A stretch of DNA of 64,000 nucleotides from Deltaproteobacteria bacterium. Lineage in GTDB: Bacteria; Desulfobacterota; DSM-4660; Desulfatiglandales; Desulfatiglandaceae. Shown in pieces: positions 14,665 to 22,703 of the stretch (position 1 is the stretch's first letter; the number at the start of each line of letters is the position of its first letter). The translations under genes were made by a program, and so were the position numbers. The stretch is from contig JAFDIV010000028.1 in NCBI GenBank assembly GCA_019307815.1, positions 1 through 64,000 of the forward strand. Reading direction: 5' to 3'. The notes under the pieces were generated by a model that saw only the letters and a program-made list of their open reading frames with translations, had not been told where the DNA came from and ran no database searches.

Positions 14665-16107
14665 ATGAGAGGAAGCCGGGACATGTGTACTTCAGACGAG
14701 AGTGAGCGTAGTGTTAGATATGGGGCTAAAGCAAAAGAAATTTTGCCGGATAATAGCAGAAGGGATTTTTTAAAGAAAATTGTTCTGGTTAGCAGTATGG
14801 TGACCTTTGGTATTCGGAAGGATTCTTTTGGCAGTGTGAAGCCCAAGCAAGGCAGACCTGGCGATCCATCTTGTACAGTGTTCAGATCAGTAAACGGCAA
14901 GCCAGATGAGAATCTGATTAAAGTGATTGAGCTGGCTGGGAGGATTGAAGAAATTATTGGCGAGTATGATGTGGTGGTGATCAAGCCAAATGTGCAGTGG
15001 TGGAACCAGGGTGCACCTAATCTTTTGGCTCTGAAAACCTTTATAGAATTGATCATGGATCGTCCAGGAGGCTTCAAAGGTGAAGTAATCGTAGCTGAAA
15101 ATTGCCACCGCGGCCGAGAGCCATGGAAGTCTCGCAGTTCAGGATGGATGCCCCATTTTGGGTGGAACTCGGACATAAAAGGCATCAAGAACATGAATGA
15201 ACTCTGTGCAGAGCTAAAGAAAAAGTATGGGGAGAGATTTTCGGTTTGTCACTGGATTGATGTGGACGCGGGGGGCATGAGAGTCTACGGTCCACAGGAT
15301 GGCCCAGGATATGTTTATTGCGATGGCACGGGAGGAGTTCCGCTCATCTCCTATAGCAACGGGCTCAAAGGAGATAAGAGACGCGAAGTGATCATGACAT
15401 ACCCCATCTTTCAATCTGACAAGGGAACCATCATTGACTTCAAGAATGGTGTCTGGAACAAGGGCGCCTATACTGGTCAGCCCCTTCGCTTTATCAACTT
15501 CCCGGCCCTTAATCATCACAGCACATATTGTGGGGCCACCAGTGCGATAAAGAACTATCTTGGAATTAGCGATTTAAGCGGTGGGGCAGATCCAAATAAT
15601 GGGGGTCGACTTACAAGGGGCTATTATAATTTTCATTCATTTCCATTTGACAAATGGGCACCAGGGCCTAGGCCTGGAATGCTTGGGGCAGAGATTGCGG
15701 TGTTTATGAATAAGGTAAGAAAAGCTGATCTGAACATTACTTCAGCAGAATGGGTGGGATTGGCTTCCAGGGTACGGCCGCCCATGGTTAGAACCCGGGC
15801 TGTGCTGGCGAGCACTGATCCTGTTGCACTTGATTATCATGCCACTAAGTACTTACTTTATGCCAACTCAGGGATGTCCATTCACAATCCGGATGATCAT
15901 ACTAGCCCTCTTCATCAGTACCTGAAAGCATGTGCAGTTGCGGGGGGTGGAATTTTTCATGAATCGTGTGTCGCAATCAAGACATTCGATTTCAGTACTC
16001 ATAGCCTCAGTGATAATGATGATCTGGCTATTAAGGCCGATAGGCACTGGGGGACGGATTTCCGCACGATACTGAAATACTTTGTGTTGAAATACATAAA
16101 AACATAA
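14665..16107 (+). CDS. DUF362-domain protein with Tat-like N-terminus
   Basis: 480 aa. Seen: NSRRDFLKKIVLVSSMVTFG near residues 30-49, a twin-arginine-type export signal, then a long domain with YDVVVIKPNVQWWNQGAPN, VIVAENCHRG, INFPALNHHSTYCGATSAIK and LASTDPVALDYHATKYLL, characteristic of DUF362. No ferredoxin cysteine clusters are visible. DUF362 proteins are of unknown biochemical function; several sit in surface-glycan or cofactor loci. An internal start closer to the Tat motif is possible. It is the first gene of the block leading to asnB, from which spacer unit F separates it. Confidence 0.8.
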   Translation: MRGSRDMCTSDESERSVRYGAKAKEILPDNSRRDFLKKIVLVSSMVTFGIRKDSFGSVKPKQGRPGDPSCTVFRSVNGKPDENLIKVIELAGRIEEIIGEYDVVVIKPNVQWWNQGAPNLLALKTFIELIMDRPGGFKGEVIVAENCHRGREPWKSRSSGWMPHFGWNSDIKGIKNMNELCAELKKKYGERFSVCHWIDVDAGGMRVYGPQDGPGYVYCDGTGGVPLISYSNGLKGDKRREVIMTYPIFQSDKGTIIDFKNGVWNKGAYTGQPLRFINFPALNHHSTYCGATSAIKNYLGISDLSGGADPNNGGRLTRGYYNFHSFPFDKWAPGPRPGMLGAEIAVFMNKVRKADLNITSAEWVGLASRVRPPMVRTRAVLASTDPVALDYHATKYLLYANSGMSIHNPDDHTSPLHQYLKACAVAGGGIFHESCVAIKTFDFSTHSLSDNDDLAIKADRHWGTDFRTILKYFVLKYIKT

Positions 16108-16125
16108 AGTGCCTTAGGGGGATTT

Positions 16126-16370
16126 AGTCGCCTAGCCGGCCGGCCTCCCAGCCTTCTGTCTCCTGACTCCAAGCTTCTTAGGTGTTGCTGATAGCTGAGC
16201 GCCTCCTAGCTTTTTAGCCCGCCAGAGGCGGATAAACCTTCCAGCATCCTAGCCCACCAGATGCGGGTAAAGTTCCCAACTGCTTTGCTTTCTCGCTTTT
16301 CTCGCATTAAACTTTTCCTGCGATTACATGAACTCAACAAGCTCAAGCAACTCAATAAACCCAAATGACC
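16126..16370 (+). repeat. Composite spacer unit F
   Basis: CTAGC/CCAGC words with two CCCGCCAGAGGCGG-type palindromes, then TTTCTCGCTTTTCTCGCATT words (about 16288-16325), then AACTCAACAAGCTCAAGC and CTCAATAAACCC words. Same order as unit B. It ends six bases before the asnB start. Confidence 0.75.
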
Positions 16371-16376
16371 TAGCTG

Positions 16377-18350
16377 ATGTGCGGCATAATCGGCATAGTT
16401 GATTTCAATCATCTTAAGGAAAGGGATTTCGCCCTTCTTCCCCGGATGCTGGGAATTATTCAATATAGGGGCCCAGACGATTCCGGAATTTATACCTCCC
16501 AGAATGCTGCTCTCGGCTCAACCAGGCTCAGTATTATTGATCTTCATACTGGTGACCAGCCAATCCATAACGAAGACAAAACAGTATGGGTGGTGCTTAA
16601 TGGCGAGATATTTAACTACCCCGAGCTGAGGCGGGACCTTCAGTCAAAAGGCCATTCATTTTATACCAAGTCAGACACCGAAGTACTTGTTCATCTCTAT
16701 GAAGAATACGATGCTGAGCTTTTCAGCTACCTCAATGGCCAGTTTGCACTTGCCATTTGGGATACCAAAAAGAAAACACTTTTGCTTGCACGCGATAGAC
16801 TTGGTATAAGACCTCTGTTTTACTTTTTATCAGGAAGGCGGCTGGTCTTCGGCTCTGAGATCAAGTCCATATTCCTTGATACCTCCATAACCAGAAAGCT
16901 AAGATTACAGACCCTGTCTGACATCTTCACGTGCTGGGCCCCTCTTGGTAATGAGACTATTTTTGAGGGGATATTACAGCTCCAGCCAGGACATTTTGCC
17001 ACTTTTTCTAAAGATGGGTTTGAAACTAAACCCTATTGGTCCCTTGATTTTAGCTCCTCTGAATCCACTGACAGCAGGTCCCTTTCTGAGTGGGTTGATG
17101 AGCTTAAAGAGTTATTGCTTGATGCCGTCAGGATTAGACTCAGGGCTGATGTGCCTGTTGGAGCATATCTCAGTGGAGGGCTCGACAGCACCTTCATAAG
17201 TAGCTTAATAAAACGAAATTTCAATAATACCCTTTGCACCTTTTCTGTGGCTTTTTCAGACCAACGCTTTGACGAAACCCCATTCCAAAATAAGGCTGTT
17301 CAATCCATTGGAACATCACACAAGACCATACGATGCACTGAGACAGACATAGGCAAGGTATTTGACCATGTTATATGGCATACCGAGGTGCCTATTTTGA
17401 GGACTGCGCCTGCTCCACTCTATTATCTTTCCACGCTGGTGAGAGATAATAATTTCAAGGTAGTGCTCACGGGTGAAGGTGCGGACGAGTTTTTTGCTGG
17501 TTATAATATTTTTAAGGAAGATCTTGTGCGCAGGTTTTGGGCAAAGTTCCCTGATTCCACCATTAGACCAAAACTTCTTGAGCGACTTTATCCTTATGTG
17601 TTTTCCCAGGGAAATGGCAAAGCAAGAGCATTCTTGACTGGGTTTTTTAAAAAGGGGCTTACCCAGACCAGCTCTCTTGCTTATTCCCATATGCTTAGGT
17701 GGGAGAATACCTCGCAGCTCAAATCTTTTTTCTGTGATGAGATTCGCAATTCAGTGGAAGGGCTGGAGGATTTTATTGCTCGGTTCAGCTCTAATTTGCC
17801 TTCTGATTTCATGTCATGGCACCCATTATCAAGGGCCCAGTACATTGAGATATGCATATTTCTGTCAAATTATCTCCTTTCCTCCCAGGGCGACCGAATG
17901 ACCATGGCACACTCGGTGGAAGGGCGATTCCCCTATCTAGATCACCGGGTCATTGAATTTGCAGCAACAATACCGATTCGTTATCGAATCAACGGACTCA
18001 CTGAAAAGTTTCTTTTAAAAAAGGCAGCCGGATCGGTAATTCCTGCCGAGCTGGCGGAAAGGCCAAAGCAGCCCTATAGGGCTCCGATCAGCAGATGTTT
18101 TGTGGGAGATTCGGCGCCAGAGTTTGCAAAGGACCTGCTTAGTGAACAATCCATAAAACAAAAAGGATACTTTGATCCGTTCAAGGTCTCCAGGCTCTTA
18201 AAAAAGTGTAGCCGACAGGGCGGCAACCTCCTTAGCGAAAGGGAAAACATGGCCCTTGTTGGTATCTTGTCAACTCAGCTTGTGGATGAGCTATTCATCA
18301 AGAATTTCCCACCGTATCCGATAAAGGAGGCAGGGAAGCTGGAATGCTAG
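16377..18350 (+). CDS. asnB: Asparagine synthase (glutamine-hydrolysing)-like amidotransferase
   Basis: 657 aa. N-terminal Ntn glutaminase with nucleophile Cys2 (MCGIIGIVDF) and LNGEIFNYPELR; C-terminal PP-loop synthetase with AYLSGGLDSTFISSL and TGEGADEFFAGY. Members in polysaccharide and exosortase loci amidate an unknown carboxylate, not necessarily aspartate; the nearby ACP, AMP ligase and second PP-loop enzyme fit that idea. No ribosome site is seen in the repeat-derived leader. The last residues (AGKLEC) are encoded by repeat words. Confidence 0.9.
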   Translation: MCGIIGIVDFNHLKERDFALLPRMLGIIQYRGPDDSGIYTSQNAALGSTRLSIIDLHTGDQPIHNEDKTVWVVLNGEIFNYPELRRDLQSKGHSFYTKSDTEVLVHLYEEYDAELFSYLNGQFALAIWDTKKKTLLLARDRLGIRPLFYFLSGRRLVFGSEIKSIFLDTSITRKLRLQTLSDIFTCWAPLGNETIFEGILQLQPGHFATFSKDGFETKPYWSLDFSSSESTDSRSLSEWVDELKELLLDAVRIRLRADVPVGAYLSGGLDSTFISSLIKRNFNNTLCTFSVAFSDQRFDETPFQNKAVQSIGTSHKTIRCTETDIGKVFDHVIWHTEVPILRTAPAPLYYLSTLVRDNNFKVVLTGEGADEFFAGYNIFKEDLVRRFWAKFPDSTIRPKLLERLYPYVFSQGNGKARAFLTGFFKKGLTQTSSLAYSHMLRWENTSQLKSFFCDEIRNSVEGLEDFIARFSSNLPSDFMSWHPLSRAQYIEICIFLSNYLLSSQGDRMTMAHSVEGRFPYLDHRVIEFAATIPIRYRINGLTEKFLLKKAAGSVIPAELAERPKQPYRAPISRCFVGDSAPEFAKDLLSEQSIKQKGYFDPFKVSRLLKKCSRQGGNLLSERENMALVGILSTQLVDELFIKNFPPYPIKEAGKLEC

Positions 18351-18434
18351 GAAGCTGGAATGCTAGGAAGCTGGGATGCTAGGAAGTTTGTCCGCTTCTG
18401 GCGGGCTAGGAAGCTAGGAGGCTAGAAGGCTGGG
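18337..18434 (-). repeat. Word repeat, inverted orientation (GAAGCTGGAATGCTAG)
   Basis: GGAAGCTGGAATGCTAGG repeated, with a CCGCTTCTGGCGGG palindrome. It is the reverse complement of the CCTAGC/CCAGC family and pairs with 18787-18862 across the broken four-helix-bundle gene. Confidence 0.8.
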
Positions 18435-18794
18435 ATGCAAAATGAACGTTGGGAAAATCTTGAAGTATGGAAATTGGCAGATGAGCTTGCACTTCGGGCA
18501 TAACTGGTAACCAAGGGGTTCCTGAAGGATGAACTATATGGAATAACTTCCCAATTAAGGAGAGCAGCCCTGTCTGTCCCCACCAACATTGTAGAAGGAT
18601 ATTCTGGAAAAGGAGATAAGGAATTAACCAGGTTCATAAATATTAGCTTGGGCTCTTTGGCTGAGACAAAATATCTCTTGAAGTTTGCAAAGAAGTTAGG
18701 ATTGTTAAATCAAAAGGATTATAAGGAATTAAGTATTCAATATGAGGAGCTAGGCAGGAAGCTATGGAAGTTTTATGAGGCTGTCCGAAGCTAA
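18435..18794 (+). pseudogene. S23-type four-helix-bundle protein, in-frame stop
   Basis: A 120-codon frame starts MQNERWENLEVWKLADELAL and continues ELYGITSQLRRAALSVPTNI, VEGYSGKGDKELTRFINISL to the stop at 18792-18794, matching the whole four-helix-bundle family, but codon 23 is TAA (18501-18503) where relatives usually have Tyr. It is a different subtype from the copy at 1272. Like that copy it is enclosed by inverted word repeats, here about 75-95 bp long. It lies between two amidotransferase genes and is most likely inactive. Confidence 0.8.
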
Positions 18795-18862
18795 AAGCTT
18801 CCCAGCTTCCCAGCTTCCTAGCCTCCCAGCTTCCTAGCCTCCCAGCTTCCTAGCCTCCCAGG
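18787..18862 (+). repeat. Word repeat, forward orientation (CCCAGCTTCCTAGCCT)
   Basis: AGCTTCCCAGCTTCCTAGCC words in near-perfect 16-20 nt period, inverted relative to 18337-18434. Confidence 0.8.
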
Positions 18863-18901
18863 CATTTACCTCCCATCTTTCTTGTTTGGAGGAAACACCC
18901 A

Positions 18902-19927
18902 ATGCACAACAGATCACCGGGCAATTTGAAAATCTGCTCCCGCTGCATTCTCCCTGAAACATTCCCTGGTATCAAGTTCGATGATCAGGGGATTTGCAAT
19001 TACTGCCGAAAAGAGCAAAAGGCCCTACAAAAAAGCGTCGAGAAAAAGGCTCAATATCGCAGGCGCTTGGACGATCTCATCAATGATATAAAAGGAAAGG
19101 CTCCTCTCTATGACGCCGTGATGGCATACAGTGGGGGAAAGGATTCTAGTTACACTTTGAAACTGATAAAGGAGCAATACAGGCTCAAGTTACTGGCCAT
19201 TACATTCGATAACCATTTTGTGTCCCCAATGGCATGGGAGAATATAAGAACAGTTACGAATACACTGGAAGTTGACCATATTAGTTTTAGACCTCCCTGG
19301 CCTGTTGCAAAAAAGATTTTTTCTCTTACGGCGCAGAGGGATATATTTCCTAGACCGACTCTTTTGAGGGCAAGCGCTGTTTGTACATCGTGCATGGGTA
19401 TGGTAAAAGGGGTCGTGCTGAGGACCGCACTTGAGATGAAGATACCTCTGGTTGCATTTGGATGGTCGCCTGGCCAGGCTCCTATCCACTCTGCCATTTT
19501 GAAGACAAATCCAAAACTGATAAGACAAAATCAAATGGCTTTTGGGAATGCCTTACCAGAGGACATTAGAAAGGAACTAAAGCCCTACTTTATCCCTGAA
19601 GTCTATTACCAGGAATATGCCGACTCTTTCCCTTACAATATCCACCCATTGGCCTTTTTTGATTATGACGAAGAAGAGATAATGAGTGAGATGAGAGAAC
19701 TAGGGTGGAGACCTCCAGAGGACACAGACACTAACTCAACTAACTGCCTGTTAAATGCATTTGCTAACCAATGCCATATTGACCGCCACGGCTTTCATCC
19801 CTACGTGTGGGAGATTGCTAATATGGTGCGGCAGGGTGTAGTTGATCGGGACGAAGGGATTGCAAAGATCTACAGCCCACAGGATCCAGACATGGTGAAA
19901 TATGCTAAGGAGAAATTGGGTCTATGA
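18902..19927 (+). CDS. PP-loop N-acetyl-sugar amidotransferase
   Basis: 341 aa. Seen: CSRCILPETFPGIKFDDQG with CNYC (a four-Cys zinc-like head), MAYSGGKDSSYTLKLIKEQY (PP-loop for ATP), VCTSCMGM, and HPLAFFDYDEEEI. The WbpG/PseA/LegX-type family uses ammonia and ATP to amidate a carboxyl or acetyl group on a sugar. Its start ATG 18902 follows a GGAGG-containing leader. The ACP gene overlaps its stop by four bases, so the two are co-translated, which suggests a product handed to or from the carrier protein. Substrate unknown. Confidence 0.85.
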   Translation: MHNRSPGNLKICSRCILPETFPGIKFDDQGICNYCRKEQKALQKSVEKKAQYRRRLDDLINDIKGKAPLYDAVMAYSGGKDSSYTLKLIKEQYRLKLLAITFDNHFVSPMAWENIRTVTNTLEVDHISFRPPWPVAKKIFSLTAQRDIFPRPTLLRASAVCTSCMGMVKGVVLRTALEMKIPLVAFGWSPGQAPIHSAILKTNPKLIRQNQMAFGNALPEDIRKELKPYFIPEVYYQEYADSFPYNIHPLAFFDYDEEEIMSEMRELGWRPPEDTDTNSTNCLLNAFANQCHIDRHGFHPYVWEIANMVRQGVVDRDEGIAKIYSPQDPDMVKYAKEKLGL

Positions 19928-20172
19928 GCGATCTAAGAGAAAGGATTCGAGCATTTGTTATTGAAAATTTTCTTTTTGGAAATGATGATGGACTGTCGGA
20001 CGAATCATCCTTTCTGGAAGAAGGAATCATAGATTCTACCGGTATCCTTGAACTTGTAAGTTTTCTTGAAGAGGAATTTGGAATCACAGTGGAAGATGAA
20101 GAGTTGATACCGGAAAACCTGGATTCGATAAATAATGTGGTAAGCTATCTTGCAAAGAAGCTAGGAAGCTAG
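19924..20172 (+). CDS. Acyl carrier protein
   Basis: 82 aa acidic helical protein. Seen: FLEEGIIDSTGILELVSFLE, where the Ser of DST is the probable phosphopantetheine site (most ACPs have DSL), then EFGITVEDEELIPENLDSIN. Its ATG overlaps the amidotransferase stop, and an AMP ligase follows 17 bases later. The last codons (LGS) and the gap come from repeat words. This carrier-ligase pair resembles the ones linked to exosortase/EPS loci; the cargo is unknown. Confidence 0.88.
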   Translation: MSDLRERIRAFVIENFLFGNDDGLSDESSFLEEGIIDSTGILELVSFLEEEFGITVEDEELIPENLDSINNVVSYLAKKLGS

Positions 20173-20189
20173 GAGGCTGGGAAGCTACC

Positions 20190-21788
20190 ATGCTTGTTCA
20201 TCACTTTTTAGAAAATTCTGCTTCTCGTCTCCCTGACAAGACAGCGCTTATTTGTGGGGAGGAGAGGCTAACCTATAAAAGAATAAATACCCTTGCCGAT
20301 TCTTTGGCAACTGGGTTGATGGGGCTTGGCCTGAATCGCCAGGACCGGGTGGTAATTTTCCTCGACAATTCAATAGAATCGGTCATTTCCGTCTTTGGTA
20401 TTTTGAAGGCCGGGGCTATTTTCATAGTACTTAATCCCGCAATGAAGCCAAAGAAGTTGAATTACATATTAAGAGATTCTGGGGCAAGGGTTCTTATCTC
20501 CCATCGCAACAAGGCCCGCATTATAAGAGAATCGCTTACCGATCTCCCTAACCTCGAGCACATAGTCTGGGTCGACAAGGTTCCTGTAGTGGAAAAGTCA
20601 GCTTCCTCAAGGATTAGTCATTATCTTTGGTACGAAGTCCTTGCTCAAGAAAAACCCTTTAACCTTTCTCCTTTTTCCTTTAGCCTCACATCGCGTTCGC
20701 GCTGCATCGACATTGATTTGGCCACTATCATTTACACTTCCGGCTCTACAGGTGATCCAAAAGGAGTGATGTCAGCACATTACAATGTTGTGGCTGCCGC
20801 TACAAGCATCACCCAGTACCTCGAAAATATTGAGGACGATATCATTATGAATTGCTTACCTCTCTCATTTGACTATGGGCTTTATCAGGTTATCATGGCC
20901 TTTCTTTTTGGAGGCACCGTCGTTCTTGAAAAATCATTTGTTTATCCAGTGAAGATCTTGCAACGTATAGGTGAAGAGCGAGTCACTGGGCTTCCCATCG
21001 TTCCCACCATGGCAGCCATATTGCTTCAAATGGATAAGCTTTCCAGATTTGAGCTCAGCAGCCTCCGGTATATTTCAAATACTGCAGCGGCACTACCAGT
21101 AGCTCATATAGAGAGGTTGCAGGAATTATTTCCCAATGTACGGATCTATTCCATGTACGGATTAACTGAGTGTAAGCGGGTCTCATATCTACCGCCAGAG
21201 GAATTAAGTCGGAGGCCAGAGTCAGTAGGTATTGCAATGCCCAACTGTGAAGTTTTTGTGGTAAATGAAAAAGGTGAAGAAGTAGGGCCGGGAGAGGTGG
21301 GTGAGCTGGTGGTGAGGGGTTCAAATGTTATGCAAGGTTACTGGAATGCACCAGAAGAAACAGCCCGAACGTTTCGACCTGGTCGTTACCGGGGAGAAAC
21401 CCTCTTATATACAGGGGATTTGTTTAAAAAAGACGAGGAAGGCTTTCTTTATTTTGTGGCAAGAAAGGATGACCTCATAAAAACAAAAGGTGAGCGTGTG
21501 AGTCCAAAAGAAATCGAGAATGCAATCAGCGAAATCGAGGGAGTGGCCGAGGTAGCAGTCATAGGAGTTCCTGATGATGTCCTGGGACAGGCAATTAAGG
21601 CTTTCGTAGTACCAAGGGATGGTATTGGATTAGATGAAGACAGGATCAAGAGATATTGCACAGAGAATCTAGAACCTTTTATGGTGCCTAAATACATCGA
21701 GTTCAATAAATACCTGCCTAAATCCCCTAGTGGAAAGATTGATAAGAAAAGACTGAAGAAAGAGGGGACCCTTGGACAAGAGAGGTGA
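20190..21788 (+). CDS. AMP-dependent acyl/aryl ligase
   Basis: 532 aa, ANL superfamily. Seen: TIIYTSGSTGDPKGVMSAHY (phosphate-binding loop), YSMYGLTECKR, LLYTGDLFKKDEEGFLYFVA, and the C-terminal catalytic KSPSGKIDKKRLKK lysine. It would activate a carboxylic acid as an adenylate and load it on CoA or, more likely here, on the neighbouring ACP. Matches the size and context of exosortase-system-associated acyl ligases. The exosortase gene overlaps its stop by four bases. Confidence 0.9.
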   Translation: MLVHHFLENSASRLPDKTALICGEERLTYKRINTLADSLATGLMGLGLNRQDRVVIFLDNSIESVISVFGILKAGAIFIVLNPAMKPKKLNYILRDSGARVLISHRNKARIIRESLTDLPNLEHIVWVDKVPVVEKSASSRISHYLWYEVLAQEKPFNLSPFSFSLTSRSRCIDIDLATIIYTSGSTGDPKGVMSAHYNVVAAATSITQYLENIEDDIIMNCLPLSFDYGLYQVIMAFLFGGTVVLEKSFVYPVKILQRIGEERVTGLPIVPTMAAILLQMDKLSRFELSSLRYISNTAAALPVAHIERLQELFPNVRIYSMYGLTECKRVSYLPPEELSRRPESVGIAMPNCEVFVVNEKGEEVGPGEVGELVVRGSNVMQGYWNAPEETARTFRPGRYRGETLLYTGDLFKKDEEGFLYFVARKDDLIKTKGERVSPKEIENAISEIEGVAEVAVIGVPDDVLGQAIKAFVVPRDGIGLDEDRIKRYCTENLEPFMVPKYIEFNKYLPKSPSGKIDKKRLKKEGTLGQER

Positions 21789-22693
21789 AAGGTGATGAAG
21801 GAATCATGCAAGAGGAAATCGGGATGTCTCAGAGGGCTGTAGGCTTTATTGTTATTATGCTGATAGGCCTAGTGGGTGTGCATTCTCAGCTTTACTCTCT
21901 TTGGGAACTTTCTTTCGGGCATAGCCAAGCCTCTGAGCTTTACTCTTATATGCCTGCTATACCTTTCATCAGTGCCTTCTTCTTTTGGCTTAATCGTAAG
22001 AGCATTTTTGAGGAGTTCTATTCATCCGCTTTAGGTGGTGCAATATTACTCGCTGTTGCTGCAATAATTTATATTCTTGGTACAAGTATTGCTTCGACAG
22101 AAATTCATGACAACGAACTTTCTTGGGCGATGCTTTCCCTTGTTATATGGCTCATGGGAGGTTTCGTATGTTTTTATGGCTTTCACGCCTTTAAGAAAGC
22201 CATCTTCCCTTTATGCTTCCTGGGTTTCATGATCCCGATTCCTTCCTTCATTCTTGACCCATATATTCGTATTCTTCAAAGGTTTTCGGCGGAAGTCTCT
22301 TTTGTAGCATTTAAGAGCATCGGCGTGCCCATATTTAGGGACGGAATGGTGTTTAATTTACCTGGCTTGAGTATTGAAGTGGCAAAGCAGTGCAGTGGGA
22401 TACGATCAAGCCTTGCTCTCATTATATTCACAGTGATATGTGGCTATATATTCCTCAAGAGGAACGTGTCGCGGTTGATCCTTCTGGCCTTTGTGGTGCC
22501 CATTGCAGTGGTAAAAAACGGGCTTCGAATAGTAACCCTGGGACTTCTAGGGGCATATGTAGATAAGACTTATATCACAAACCATTGGTTGCATCGAAGT
22601 GGCGGCATTGTTTTTTTCATTGCTGGGCTTCTTGTGATGTTCTTGCCCGTGCTTTGGTCCTTGAGAACTTTGGAAAAAAAGACGATTATTTAG
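21785..22693 (+). CDS. Exosortase (EpsH family)
   Basis: 302 aa from GTG 21785 (ATG 21806 possible), about eight transmembrane helices. Seen: the catalytic triad positions of exosortases: Cys203 in AKQCSGIRSSLALII, Arg248 in VKNGLRIVTLGLL, and His270 in HWLHRSGGIVFF. Exosortases cut and attach proteins with C-terminal sorting tags at the membrane. No protein with such a tag (PEP-CTERM or similar) is visible in this window, so the substrates must be elsewhere. No EpsI domain is fused. The gene overlaps the AMP-ligase stop and is followed by the sugar transferase, as in EPS-linked exosortase loci. Confidence 0.92.
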   Translation: MKGDEGIMQEEIGMSQRAVGFIVIMLIGLVGVHSQLYSLWELSFGHSQASELYSYMPAIPFISAFFFWLNRKSIFEEFYSSALGGAILLAVAAIIYILGTSIASTEIHDNELSWAMLSLVIWLMGGFVCFYGFHAFKKAIFPLCFLGFMIPIPSFILDPYIRILQRFSAEVSFVAFKSIGVPIFRDGMVFNLPGLSIEVAKQCSGIRSSLALIIFTVICGYIFLKRNVSRLILLAFVVPIAVVKNGLRIVTLGLLGAYVDKTYITNHWLHRSGGIVFFIAGLLVMFLPVLWSLRTLEKKTII

Positions 22694-22703
22694 AAAGGGT
22701 GTT

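Noticed and set aside
18501-18503. Recoded stop in the second four-helix-bundle gene
   Set aside because: The codon is TAA, which is not used for selenocysteine or pyrrolysine, and no recoding element is seen; a nonsense mutation is simpler.
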